64,000 nucleotides of DNA from positions 40,841,162 through 40,905,161 of the forward strand of contig NC_023757.2 in assembly GCF_000499845.2 (NCBI RefSeq), in the 5' to 3' direction. Position 1 is the stretch's first letter. Every line of letters begins with the position of its first letter. The DNA comes from Phaseolus vulgaris. Its lineage: Eukaryota > Streptophyta > Magnoliopsida > Fabales > Fabaceae. Both the position numbers and the translations under genes were made by a program. The notes under the pieces were generated by a model. It was not told where the DNA came from. It did not search any database and saw nothing but the letters and a program-made list of their open reading frames with translations. Below are positions 12,283 to 25,136 of this stretch, in pieces.

Positions 12283-12410
12283 AAATATAAGTTTAATTAA
12301 GTTTTAATTTCTTATTTTCAATTTATTTATTATTAAATTTATTTTCTTTTATTGGTAACTCAAAAGATACTATATTTTCTAATTGAGTTTCTATAATGAG
12401 ATCTCACTTA

Positions 12411-12656
12411 TGTGTTTCACATGTTAAGAAATGTAAAATTTTATAGTTAATATAAAATTATATTATACTAATATAAAACGATTTATGATTTTTATTATTT
12501 TAATTAAAAGTGTGTGGAATATGGAGGTTTCCATGTGTTCCACATGTTAAGAAATGTAAAAATTTATAGTTAATATAAAATTATATAGTACTAATATAAA
12601 ACGATTAATGACTTTTATTATTTTAATTAAAAGTGTGTAGAATAATGAGATTTTTA
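12411..12656. repeat. Tandem duplication, period 123 bp, two copies
   Basis: Units start at 12411 and 12534, both with tgtgtt(t/c)cac followed by atgttaagaaatgtaaaa. The second differs from the first by a few substitutions. A third unit may start at the right end but is not recognisable for long. AT-rich, non-coding. Confidence 0.8.
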
Positions 12657-14168
12657 TGTTCTTCGTTCACTTTCACGATCTCACCTATAATAAAGATAAT
12701 TTGTCTTGTTTTATAATAATCCAAGTATCATTTTATATTAACCACAAAATTTTATATATCAAATAAAGTGGATAATGGGAAAAATAATAACAATATCACT
12801 CCTTTAAGAGAAGGATTAAATGATAAAAACTTAATTGAAAAATATAAAATACTTAATAGATTTTTTTTAATAAGAATTCAATTAAAAATAATGAAATTTG
12901 TACACCAAAAATATATGCCTATTTACTTTCTTGTCACACGAGTAAAAAAAAGTTGAAAATGGTTGGATTAAAAGTAAGTTTTTTTGTACAGAAAAATTAA
13001 ATACAAATAGAAATGAATTTACATCCCTTCAGAGCTTTTAATCATTTGAGTTCCTTGGTGTTAAAAAATAAGCTTTTGTTTAACACGTTTAAAGGAGTGT
13101 ACAAGAGTTTTATATGGTTATTTAATTACAAATCAATGACTTAAAAAATAATTATATTTAAACATGTTTTAAGTTTATGTAAACACGCATATGATTTTAG
13201 TCTCTGTAAAAATATTTCCCAGCTTAAACTTTTTATATTTTTTTAATCTTTATCTTTAACTATAGTTAATTTAAAGTTAAAAATAAAAATTTTAGAAACC
13301 CATGTGCCAATAAACAGACATGTGGGGAATACAAGAAAAACAAACAGAAAGGTTGTGATGGACAACAGAAGAAGCATCAAACACAACCTTGCATAAAATG
13401 GAGAAATAAATAATGTATTGGGAAGACAAACATCATATTATTTAAGCAATCATGTGTTATTTGGGAGCCACCTCACTCCACACTCAGCCTGACAAGAGAA
13501 TCAGACATCAGCCCATACGGTGTCTTAAAAAAATGAATCCAAAAATGGTTTGCCATGTGATTTTTCATGCTCAAATCCACTCTTCTCACTACCCTAATGC
13601 TTCCACAAACATCTTATTCACACACTGCTACCGTATTTTATCGTGCTTTCCCTTTCTTTAGGCAAATCATCATTTCAACTACAAGGACCACACACTGTTT
13701 GAGTACAACAAGACCAAAGTCAATCACAAAATTGGTATTTCACACATTACTGAGAAGTCTGCAACATAACATTTTTTCATGGTTTGAAATTGACATGGTT
13801 TTTGTATCAACCGGGATTCAGGTGATCATTCCATTACTGATAAGTGACTTCCTAAAGAAATATTTGTGTTCCACACATTGGTCAGCAAGATAGACAATTG
13901 AAAAACCCTTTCATAGATTAGATAGAAAGGTCATGTTTGAAGCATACATATTAGTATCTCCAGGTGCCACCATCTCATTGACAACGTTGTGTGCTTCTTG
14001 GGACAGTAGAGTGAAAATGCTGCCAAATTCAATAATTAAATAATCAAAAACCCAATAACCAGTGGAAGGTGGAGAAAGATGCCCAAAAACTAACGTCCCC
14101 AAGTTCAACACCTAGAAAAATAACATTCACAATAATACAGTGACATTGAGCAGTTTGCACTCGTGTTC
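12657..14168. other. Intergenic, 3' side of the PDCB-like gene
   Basis: AT-rich DNA with small open frames of ordinary length and no recognisable domain. The few hundred bases next to 14169 are less AT-rich and probably include the PDCB-like 3' UTR. No RNA gene or mobile element identified. Confidence 0.5.
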
Positions 14169-17100
14169 TCAACCCCAGCAGAAGATCACGAAGGAAGAGA
14201 ACAGAATGATTAAGAAACTAGACTGCACTAGTCTAAGGCCACCGTGACTCTCATCATTCATGCCAGGTCCTGAAGGTCCCATGCCACTGCCAATGCCTCC
14301 TAACACTCCAGGTGTTGTGCTGTATGGAGTAGTACCAGGGGTGGTTCCGGTGCCGGTTCCGGTACCGGTTGTTGGGGTTCCCGTGGTGGGAGTGGTGCCC
14401 ATGGTTGGTGTAGTTGTGACAGGAGTTGTACCAGTGCCTGCAGCACTGATAAGACAAAGGAAGGAATCAAATGATCAACCCACAATGCTATGTCTCAAAA
14501 CAACAACAAAAAACACCAATAGCTAACTACCAGTTACATATTCACGGTCTTGGCTAACCTCATCTTCACATGATAAATAATCAAGTTTTACAATCAAAAG
14601 GGTTAATAAAACTAAATGAAATTATCCGCATTATTATTACACATACACTCACAGCAAACACACCCAACTAACTATTTTGTTTGGACTCAATTCGTACCCT
14701 TCTTCAGCTGAATAAACCAGCTTTTAATGCCCATTAAGTTTTAAACCGATCTACCTCCATGCTCATTCTCAATTCCCAACTACTTTTCCTAAGTTGACAA
14801 TGACTCCAGCATGAACGAAATTATGGTTTTTTCATAGTAACATAACCTTCAAGAATATTTCAGAACATAAAATCTTTCGTGAGATTTGCTTTTCTACACA
14901 ATCGTCCTTCCCCCTTTAACTTGACAGACAATAATGGAAGTACTAGCAGTATTAACTGTTAGCCAAATTAACTGAGGTAAATAGAAGTAGCAGTAGTATT
15001 GTTTAGCGAGAAAAAAAACAGCTTTTCACAAATTTGCAGGTTAAAAACAGAAACAGACGAGAAAAACTATAGAAAGCGATGGGTGACGAGAAGGGTCATA
15101 CACCACGATAACAAATATGTGGACTTTTTTAAAAGTTTGATGGCCCAGATTCCGAAGCAAGTGTTGTCCATTTGGCTTTTGTGCAACATCATCATCCATC
15201 ACCAAAATTCAAACTTGATCATGAAATGTGGAAACAAAAATACACACTTCTCAGTGCTCATTGTTAACTTACCCAAACACCCTCCTCCACTTACTTTTTA
15301 TTAACATACACATAAATAAGGGCATTTATGTCTTGCTACTATTTTGTATTGCCAAAACTGCTAAAAGCAGGGCAGCTAAGGATAAGATCGTTCAATTGGG
15401 ACAAACTTGTCATTTATTAATGATAATGTCCAATTTTTTGTTTAAAAAGATTCAAACTTTAATTCAGCATCGGATCCCAATTATTGAAGCATCTTTAATA
15501 ACTTAAAAAAGTTGAGTGTCTCGCTGCAACGGCTATAATCACCAATAAATGGGTAATGAGTTGCACACCCAATTGTGAAGTTCCGACCGATATTGTCAAA
15601 ACCAAATTAAAAAAAAAACAGTTCGTAAACGTAGGACAGAACCTCGTCAAAGCGACAATAATAGAACGGAGAAATTAAAAACGAACGTCTAATAAATTTG
15701 TAAATGCAGATGAATATATTTAATTTCAGAATTAAAGATAATAAACCTTATTCTGCTTGTACCCAATAATTTATTTTCTTAGTTTTATCCTTTTGCCTTC
15801 ACCAAAAAAATATACTCCTAAAAATGCAAGTTGAATAAATATCTGAGTAATGTTTGTTTTATTTCTGTTTCCTTGTACACTACTTTCACATTTTCTTTTA
15901 TCATGATTAAAAGACAATTTGAATTTCAACTTTTCTCCACTTTCTTTTATGATACAAAAAAGTAAGCACGGCTGTAGTACTTTAGTATCAGGAAAAAAAA
16001 AAGTGAAAAAAACATTCAAAGCGGTTGTGAAGTTCCCCTTCAACAAAAATCTAGTACTTATTTAAGAACAAATGTTACTTTATTTTATAAAAAATTAACC
16101 TAATTGGTTTCCTTTGAAAACATTATTTATGACCGAACTATACTCATAAAAAACTCTCTTCCCGTAGCAACACTGCACTGTGTGAAACCTTACAAAACAC
16201 TGCTACACTACCACCCAGCGAATATGCCTATTGCAAACCAAATAACCCTTTCATAGTTAAAATAATGTACTAATCTATGCAAGTGCCCAATCCCCGATTA
16301 TGTTTTATTATGATAAAAAAAAAAGTAAGTTCACTACCAACGTTAACAACGCCAACCTTCAAAATCAGACAACCACGTTAAAACTTTAAGCAAAAAAGAA
16401 AAGAAAGCATATTGAAACTAACGAACAACAAACATGAAGCTTGTGAATAAGGAAGATAAGAGTGGACGAAATCCATACCTGACACTTGACGGGTAGGAAC
16501 AACCGCCAGTGCCTGTTCACCAAAGAAGGAGAGAAAGAGAAACAGGTAAAAGGGTCAGCTACTTTTGTTGTTGGAAGGAATATATGCTAAGAAAAAGAAC
16601 AGAAAAGAGAGATCGAGGATTTACTGGGGTCAGATGCAGTAACAGTGGCTGTTCCAGCAAACTCACAGGACCCTTGAGCTTGACCCTTCTTTTGGAAATA
16701 GCTATTCACGGCGTAGTTGCAGTGGGCCCTCACGGTGTTGGGCTGGAAACAAGGACCGTTTTGATGGAGAGGGTTACAGTCAGCACCAGCTCCACAAGCA
16801 TAGTCCAATGTTTTCTGCAGGATCGCGTCGCCTCCATCCTTACAAACGCACCAAGTTGCAGCTGTAACAGTTTAAACACATTAGCAAACAAAGACAGCGA
16901 GTGTGAAAGAAGAAGGAAAGGTTTAGATTTTGGGGAGGAAATGATTTTATGGTTAGTGCTGAAGGTTTGGACGAATGAAGGTATACATGGTAGACTCTTT
17001 TGAAGAATCTATGCTAGCAAGGTGAGATGTTAGTAGATCATGATGTTAAGAAATGTGGAATGGCACACTCGCATGACTAATTTTGTTCCTAGCTAGGATA

Positions 17101-17311
17101 AAGTTTGCTCTTTGAAGATTATGTGAAAAAATAGAAAGCAGAGAGATAGATCCAGTGGTTAGAATATGGAAAGGGTGTCTAAAGTAGAAAAAAGAAGTAA
17201 AATTTTGAAGGTTGAGGTTGAGAAGGGAGAGTAGAAGAAAAGGGAAGTTGGAAGCATACTTGAAGTGCCAGTGAGAGCCAAAAGAAGCAGTGCAAGAGCT
17301 AGAGCAGCCAT
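14169..17311 (-). CDS. Plasmodesmata callose-binding protein (X8 domain, GPI-anchored)
   Basis: Cell-surface protein of the PDCB family: its X8 (CBM43) domain binds callose and members localise to the plasmodesmal neck. Four exons join in frame to about 199 aa: 17311-17260, 16861-16625, 16512-16479, 14445-14169. A hydrophobic signal peptide (MAALALALLLLALTG) is followed by the X8 domain with WCVCKDG, LDYACGAGADC, CFQPNTVRAHCNYAVNSYFQ and GSCEF, giving the expected six-cysteine pattern. Exon 3 supplies the conserved TGGCSYPSS. Exon 4 is a Thr/Gly/Pro linker (repeated TTGT and GTGTGTT units) ending in a serine/glycine region and a hydrophobic tail (about SSFLIILFSSFVIFCWG), consistent with a GPI attachment signal. 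The start is the only ATG giving the signal peptide. Which PDCB paralogue it is cannot be told from the sequence alone. Confidence 0.9.
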
Positions 17312-17460
17312 GGTAGGAGATGAGGTAGAGAGCAATGGTGTTGTGAGATGGAGAGAATAGGTAGTAGAGCAGAGAGTGGGAGTGAGAGTGAGAGAGAGGA
17401 AGGAGAATGGTGGGTGGGTGCGTGACAGAGTGTGAGATGAGATGAGAATATGAGGACAAA
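17312..17460 (-). promoter_or_regulatory. Pyrimidine-rich 5' leader/promoter of the PDCB-like gene
   Basis: On the gene's sense strand this stretch is rich in CT/TCTC (on the + strand, gagagtgggagtgagagtga near 17372-17391). CT-rich leaders are common at plant transcription start regions. The boundary is inferred; no transcript evidence. Confidence 0.4.
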
Positions 17461-20224
17461 ATATAACACGGGAAGAGAGGAGATGGTAAAGTTGTGTAAT
17501 GTGTAAACGGTGGGATGATGGTTGGCCTCCTTTTGTGTCGGCTTGTGAATGCTTTTTGTACTTTTGCAATCTCAGTCTCACTGTTACTACAACTACTTAA
17601 TGTGGTTAAAAATAATGTAAATAATAGTTGTGTGTTTGTTTCTAATCACGCTCCTCTTTTCTTTACCCTATATCAAGGAAGGAAAATAGTTACATAGGGA
17701 CTCGTAAAAGGCTAACAGGGTGAGTGAGGAGGCCTAAGCAGCGAGTGAATAACGCACCTTTGGTAGTGGGTCATTGTTTATCTTTGGGACTGGTCTTTTG
17801 CTAAGGTCCAGCTAGAGTAGAAAAAATGGGAAGAATTAAATAGTATTAGTCAAAATTGATGAAAATTTGACAGAAAGTTATGAAAGTGTTTAAAGAATTA
17901 ATTTGCATTGCAGAACTTTTTTGGGTTCAGCCTCACATTATAAATATTGGAGCTGTGGAAATAAAAGATTTATTGTTGCACGTCTCGTGTTAACGGCTAG
18001 AATTGTAAAACCGCACATGTATATGTTCCATGCGCCATGGTCCCAGGTAATTCAATGTTATTTCGCTAGTTGTACTTGTGGGTTGCCAGAAGTAATGACA
18101 GGAGTCTGGTCTCCGAACTATCTTCTGCTTCTCCTCTTAATTGAATATCTCAACTGCACCAACGGTCCAAGAATTTTCTTCCTTTTAAAATAAAGAGACT
18201 AACCAATAAAAATAATTAGTGTGTGAGAAAAAGTTGTTACACAACACAGTGTTTGTGAACTTGATTAGTGTTGGTGATTACATGAGAGATGAAATGTTTG
18301 CTTACTTTTTTCGCTTTCAGCGTCCAATGCTTTATACAGAGAGTCTCGGGTCTCGAGGAAGTGTAACATGACTCACTGGGCCATCATCGAATGGGTGAGA
18401 CCACGACCCGAACTAAGGGCATGGGCCGGAAACCCAGTTGATTAACACAACATGGGTTTGGTTAGGTCTAATGGAAGGGCAAAGAGGTCTACGATTCACA
18501 ACAAGTACAGAATTAAATTAACTTTGAACCCCGAAATACTATTAATTTAGCTTTGAGCCCCCCAAAAGCTATTAATTCAATATCATAACTTTTGTTTCTT
18601 TCACACTACCAACTATATATGCTCATCTTTTAGCGAATTTATACATGACTTCTTATATCTAAACACTCCCACATGGCAAACTCCCTCTTAACAACTATCA
18701 ATACAACTATTAATGTAGAAAAAAAAAATTAATGAGTTGAGAGCTTTGAATGATTTTAAAAATCGATTTAGGTTTGTTTTAAGTTTTTTTTTTCATCATT
18801 GAGGACTTCTTTAATCGTTTCTCTCATCTATTTTTTCGATTTCGTCCTTATGACATTGAAGGTGATTGGTTGTGTTGGCGTTTCAAGCATGATGTTGGTT
18901 AGTTTACAGACATTTCGTGTGGTGGAGTCTGTTTGGTGTGTGGTTGATGTTAGTTTGTGTTGTAACTTTGTGATAATCAGTTTTAAACTATTTATTGGTG
19001 GTTGTTACCGAAACTAGGTAACTATAATAATATAATGAATCTAGCTAGTGACTGAAAAATTAAAATTAGTATTGTGCAAAACAAAAAACTTAAATGATCA
19101 CATATATCAACCTGGATAACCACATGTTTGTGTAAAAGAGTCACTTATTCATGTTATAGTCGTAGTGGTCGATTTTAGATTGTTCATTAGTAGAGTACAT
19201 AGTGATTGTGGTTACCGAAAGTGGATAATTATGATGATACGATGAAATCAACATGTGATTGATAACAAGAGTCAATAATATAAAAAAACAAAAAATTTAA
19301 ATGACTATATATATCAACTTAAGACAACACTTAAATACATGTAAATATAAAGATTTTATTTTATAGTATAATTTTCCAAGTTTTCAAATGATATTTTACA
19401 TTTGTTATCTCAAATTTCTATTAGTGTCAACAATATTTTTCTTTATATATTTCTTTTTAGTTAGAATAACTTTTTAAATTAGATAATACTTGGAGTATTC
19501 CTTTATTGATACACACTATTTTAAGATATTTCAACAACGGAAAGGTTTTGACTAGAGAGTCTTCTTAAAGTAGTTATTGAATGCATCAAATATAATAAAG
19601 ACTACAGAAATTAACAACCTAAAGCTAGAATGTTTCCATTCTTTATGAAAGATTCATTTATTAGGAAAAAATAATCAGTCAATAAATATCTCCCCGACAG
19701 TTCCTTACTACCCTTGAATGCAAACCAACATTCTCCAAAACCAAAAGCCACGCAATGCAAAATGCTATGCATCGGAAGGCGCATATTATAAAATATAAAA
19801 TGCAGAGGCCAATATATGTTTAATCCAATATCATGTGGGTCTTTGATATGGAGATGATGGACAAGATTTTACCAAAACTATGAACTTTTCATACGCAGGT
19901 AAAATTGCAAAATGAAGTTGCTGATGACAACCTGAGACACTACCTATTCTTCAGAAATACATTTTAATGCTATGTGGATTCTGGAGCCTATTTTGGTTTT
20001 CATGAACAAGCTCATTTCTTGGTATGTTAGTTGATAGAAATATGATGAATATGAAAGCACTGTTCCTATAAAAGCATTTCACAGGCAGGTACGATCATAC
20101 AATCCAACATATATCATCGAGATGTTGACGGAGCAGAGTTGAGCTTGAATTTGTTAGAAAGTCTAGTATTTACAGTGCACAGACAACATATGCATGTCGG
20201 TTCCATTTATAATTTGTTGAAGAA
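17461..20224. other. Intergenic between the PDCB-like and Tmemb_40-like genes
   Basis: It contains the PDCB upstream region, a GC-richer stretch near 18340-18500 of unknown nature, and from 18895 an old diverged duplication. The part adjoining 20225 should hold the 3' UTR of the Tmemb_40-like gene. No credible ORF or RNA gene. Confidence 0.5.
18895..19322. repeat. Old diverged tandem duplication, about 200-bp unit
   Basis: Two blocks share the order ttttaaactatttattggtgg / ttttagattgttcattagta, then gttaccgaaa(c/g)t, gataa-rich sequence and aatgaactatatatcaac-like endings (about 18895-19110 and 19140-19322). They are diverged and AT-rich; no coding potential is seen. Confidence 0.5.
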
Positions 20225-23200
20225 TTATTCCCAGTCAGCATCAAAGAATCCAGCATCTTTCATCTCGGAATAATATGCAGTGTCCAAAAGGAAATCTTCC
20301 TCCTGCAGTACAAGTTATGATGTTCATGCATATATTATAGAAACCAAAAAGAAACAGTAAATAACACTGAATGTTTACCCGGAAGAAATCTGCAAGAAAA
20401 GTAACGTAAAGAAATGGAAGATACAAAGAGTGATAACAAAGCACAGTGACATCATACAACCTGCAGATGGAAAGCATTATCTGTTATTCAGAGTTTAAGT
20501 TATCGAGATGATAATTAAATACCTCTTCTAAGTCCTAATTGAAAAGAAGATATATAGTGTTACCAATTGCCGAGTCCAATGCCAATTCCTGCGAGTCCAC
20601 AAGCAAACAGGCTAATCACACTGAGGACAAACATTACGGCAACATAGTTGTAAAAAGCTGGTCTTGCTGCAAAGATGAAAGAAAATTAATCTTTTGGAAT
20701 ATAACTGGTAACAGAATTAGGGTGTTTGGCAGAAAGTTGTGCCTAATGTCTATGTAAACAGATGTTCTACTCAATGATACACTAATATCACTTCCATGTT
20801 TCCTCATTTGGAAAGTGTGAATGTCCCTTCTAGGTGCACAAAAAAGCTATCCACACAGTCAGAAGTTATACTCACGTGGTAGCTTCTCTCTCCATTTGGA
20901 GAAATGTGCAAACAAAATGAAACTATATGCTGCAGCAAGCAATAACTTATGTACTATCCATAAACTCCACTTGATTGTATGAGTGCTTCCAACATGGTTA
21001 TTGAACAAAGGGACCCCAAATCCAAAAACATATATTGCCTGATAAGGAAATGCTTAATCAGCAAAAGATAAATCACGAAATAATGCATAAAAGGGGATGA
21101 CAGTTAAAGGCAGTTTGAGTAATTAACACCTATAGAACAATGAACACTTGACAGGGCATAAACGATGTGGCACTGTGTCTAATATCATATGCAATGAGAA
21201 ACAGACATGAATGGAAAACCATTGCAGGTTGAAACCACCGTATTTTTTTGTTTGTTTAGGAAAGAAACTGCAAATTGAAATTCATATTGAAGAGAATGGG
21301 AAAGTTACAGATCAAGGATAAGTAATCCTCAAAGAAATGAGATACAGCATATAATCACAATTGAATAGAACCTAACTCAAATGACAAGTTAAATTCTAAA
21401 ACAATAAAATAGTGTCCCTAGAATAACTGCAACAATTTGTTATTTCCTATTTGATACATCATACATCTAAGGTGGGGTGATGCGAGCAAAATTTCAGCTG
21501 TATTTTAACGTATTGAAGACATTTATGCAGATATATAATTAGTAATTTATGGTAACAATCCGAGAATAATATTTCCTCATTTATTAAAATATCATATTTG
21601 AATCCTCACTGGGATATCTTTTAGCCTAACAGTCTTGAATTGCGCTAAAACTTTTTTAATAAGAGTTTCACAGCATGCTATGAATCTTGTGTCACAATTG
21701 TAGCTAATGTCTTGAAGTGATCTAGAAGGAAGCTTCCAATTGAAATTAAAGACTAAAGTCTCCGCAGTTAAAAGCACCCCATTGACATATCACGTGATTA
21801 AAGAGAAATATATTACAGTTTAAAAAATATACCATACTACATGCGAGCATTTAATTAAGAGAGAATAAGCTACATCTGTCAGACCAAGACGACACATCTA
21901 GGTCCTTTTATGTATTCAACTTGGCAGCTGTGCCGTAAGGGAAAATTTAATATGGAAGTGATAAAGCACTATTAATTAGGATATGGGAGTAAAAAATGGT
22001 GATGCAACCACATTAATCCATACACGAACTTTCTATTAGAAATTAAGAAAAACTTGTAAGGCACAAGCCTATGGGTTTTCAATTCTGAGAAATTTGAGAG
22101 ATGCCTAATACTGGCAAGGACGAATACAGTCAAAATTTGGGAGCTTATGAACTTCTTTTAGTAAATAACAACCACCTTTCTCATTTTGTTAGTATTAAAG
22201 AGATTACATAAAATACACATGACGTTTTCCGTAGAATGATGGAGTTGAGTTCAACAATATGACAAAAAGAAAAGGCTCAGAAACATTTTGGAGTAAACTC
22301 TCTAAAAGGAGATGGCTAACTCAACATGACTTTTGGAAATTTGGATCATGAACATTTACTGCAGAAGGAGACTAATTAATAGTTGTTACAGAAAGCAGCC
22401 ACCCATGAACACAGCAACAGGTACCACAAATGTAGAATCACTGCCAAAACAAGTTCACTTATCATTTCAAAGGCAAAGTTTGTTTAACATTATGTTTCAT
22501 ACTGCAAAACTTTCTTAAGAGCTGTGTTTGTTGCACCCATTAGTTCTTCAATGAAGGTTGCACCATTGGTAGAGATCAATGTAGCTAATATTAGTGACTT
22601 CTTTCCTGAGCTGTTATATTTACAATTGTGATGTAGAGTAAGACCAAGTTACATTGACAACAAGAAACAAACCAGGGTAGGAAGAAAACCAAATGCTATT
22701 CATAAAACGGAAAGTTTAACGAAACCAAGAAAGAATAAGCAAGTTGAGACATAACTAATGTGAATGAAAATCAAACTCACCTTAAGAAGGGTATCCACAA
22801 AGACAACAATCCCTGATGCAATGAAAGAGTGTGCTAGAGCTTCCATGCCATTCATATAGTTATCCTTCAGTAAGAAAGCTATCAAGCTTATCTCTAGACA
22901 TAGCATACCAGACGCTGTGAATAAGGACAGCAGATTCCATGCAACCTCCTTTCCATGAGAACACTGCCATGCCTGCTTAAGCAAAAAAAGCAAGAACTGA
23001 AAGGCTAAAAGAAGGAAAGGTACAAATCCTACTGCCAACTGAATGGGAGTAAATTAAAGTGATAATCAAAATTTACAATGAAGCACACACAGAAATGGAA
23101 AAGCTATGACGTAGATTTTGCACCCATACAGATTACTTTTACCCACTGGACTCAAAAGCAAACAGAGCCACGTAGCTGAAAAACTTAAATGCAGATTTTT

Positions 23201-24238
23201 AATTGTATAATATATAGCATGTGGGTGTATACTCTGATGGTAACTGGTATGCTATTTGCGTCTGTGATACATTTCAAAATATTACTTGGTATGTCCTTAA
23301 TGTATATATTTTTAAATTTGAAAAAATTACATGTTATACACTCACGCGCAATTTTGAAGTAATAACATATCCATAGTCATAGGTGTTGGGAATTATGAAT
23401 AGATAGCATAGTAAATTAAACATTTTAAATAAAACTTATCACTTCATCTATTTTTCCTTTTGTTCTGAATTAACGCCAACCTTGATGTTGGACCCCGGTC
23501 ATGAACACCGTCATCGTTGGTACTCTCGTGCACCCTCATGAGATCACAGCTTCGCAAACACACCCACCACTCCATGAGCCTTGTTCTTGACTTGTTGAGA
23601 GTTCTTGCAGGTGACTGCCTCCCATCCTTCCACCTCGACCGCCTGCTAGAAATCATCATTGCCTCGCCGGAACCACCCTTTTGCTTTCATCTTGAACACC
23701 TATCTTTGTTCATTCACAAAGATATGATAGATCCAGCTCACAACGCCACTCTTGTTAATTGAACAATTTAAATAAAACTAGTTGTTTCATGCTTCTTCTT
23801 TTTTTACGTAATTATGCTGTTGGACTTCAAAAGTCCTCTTCCCAGCTTTCAGTCTCTAAAGATTAAAATCATGAGTAGAACGATTTCTTACTTCGTCATA
23901 GTGTGAAACATTTTACACCACCAGTCCATAGATATCTCAAATGAGCATGGAAGCAGAGGAGAAAACAATATATAAAAAAAGGAAAGATGCGATGTGGTGT
24001 GGTGTACCTGAAGAGAAGACCATGCGAGGTTTAAAAGCGTAACGAGCCAGAGGAGGGCATAATAGGAAACAACAACATAGGAGCCTCGATGACAGAGGCT
24101 GCTGAGATTCTTCTTGGCGTGCAGCGCAAGATACAGAACGAACAAGACGGACGAAACGACAAGGAAGATGCCGTACCCATCGCACTTCAGATCGCTGCCA
24201 AGTGGCGACAAAGCCTCATCTTCGATACTCTGTGACAT
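20225..24238 (-). CDS. Tmemb_40/TPRA1-family seven-TM protein (candidate GPCR, CAND2-like)
   Basis: Predicted plasma- or endomembrane seven-helix protein of the family called Transmembrane-40 (TPRA1/GPR175 in animals; plant members are listed as candidate G-protein-coupled receptors). The ligand and biochemical role are unsettled. Six exons join in frame to about 282 aa: 24238-24008, 22972-22781, 21038-20876, 20666-20564, 20460-20379, 20302-20225. Hydrophobic segments fall at about residues 22-40, 53-72, 88-113, 124-140, 165-187, 198-223 and 235-257. Recognisable stretches are AIYVFGFGVPLF, HFSKWREKLP, RPAFYNYV, CYHSLYLPFLY and the acidic tail EEDFLLDTAYYSEMKDAGFF. Length is near the family norm. 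Introns 1 and 2 are 1.0 and 1.7 kb; the first holds an unassigned, less AT-rich patch near 23470-23760. Family is recognised from remembered sequence, so moderately sure. Confidence 0.8.
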
Positions 24239-25136
24239 GCTTTCAGGGGCTGAGATCGGTTAACAAGAAAAGGGGTTTGCGGGAACCATAGGACATTGTT
24301 TGGTCCCTGCCAATGTGGATTTTTCTTCAACGAGATCGTGAAATTGAGTTGATGATGGAGTTAACTACCCACTTTCTTTTCTTGTGATGAAAGTTTCCGT
24401 GTAATGATATCAATCATGATTTACAACTTTTTATTACATTTTTAACGCCTTTAATATGCTAACAATAATTTTGCACTAGGCGTGTAAATCTACTAATACG
24501 GAATCATTACACCTTAATCATACTCCACTCAAGAAAAATTGTTCAGTCAAAAGTCATATATAATAATGTAAAATAACTTTAGATAAGATGTGTTTTACAA
24601 GTAAGAAAAAGAAAATTGAAGGAATATTTTTTCTTATATTTTTTTGTCTTTATTCTTTTGTTTTCTTCATCTTTTTTTTTTTTTTATAATACAGTGGATA
24701 TAAAATCTTTATAAAGACTTATTTTACAATAAAAATAAAAAGTATCCCCTTTGAATAACTTGATCTAAACAATAAGATGGTGATACTTTAATATCTCATA
24801 CAATAAAATACATACACTCTACATTCTATTGTATTATTATTTTATTTTTTAATTTAAAATATTATTATAAGTGTCAAAATAAACTTTTCCAAACACTAAC
24901 CTTTTTTTTTTCAAGTTCCACTATCATAAATTATGACTTAGGTTTTGTCATTTTTTATAGACCTTAAAGTAGTATCCTTCTGCAGTGAAAGTTACTATCT
25001 TATTGTTATGGGCTTTCATGATCAACCATACACCTGTCCAGATTTGAAAATGTGAGGAATTATTTAACCCACCATTTATTCATTACATTCATGTTAGTAA
25101 AAGAGGAAGGTGAGAAAACATAGGATAGCTTGAAAA
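24239..25136. other. Intergenic, AT-rich
   Basis: Promoter side of the Tmemb_40-like gene and 3' flank of the P450 gene. Homopolymer T and A runs; no additional feature found. Confidence 0.55.

Noticed and set aside
14260..14526. Plus-strand V/P-rich frame
   Set aside because: Antisense shadow of the Thr/Gly-rich linker exon of the PDCB-like gene.
23444..23762. Small frames on both strands in intron 1 of the Tmemb_40-like gene
   Set aside because: No domain recognised and no splice context; possibly an old transposon scrap.
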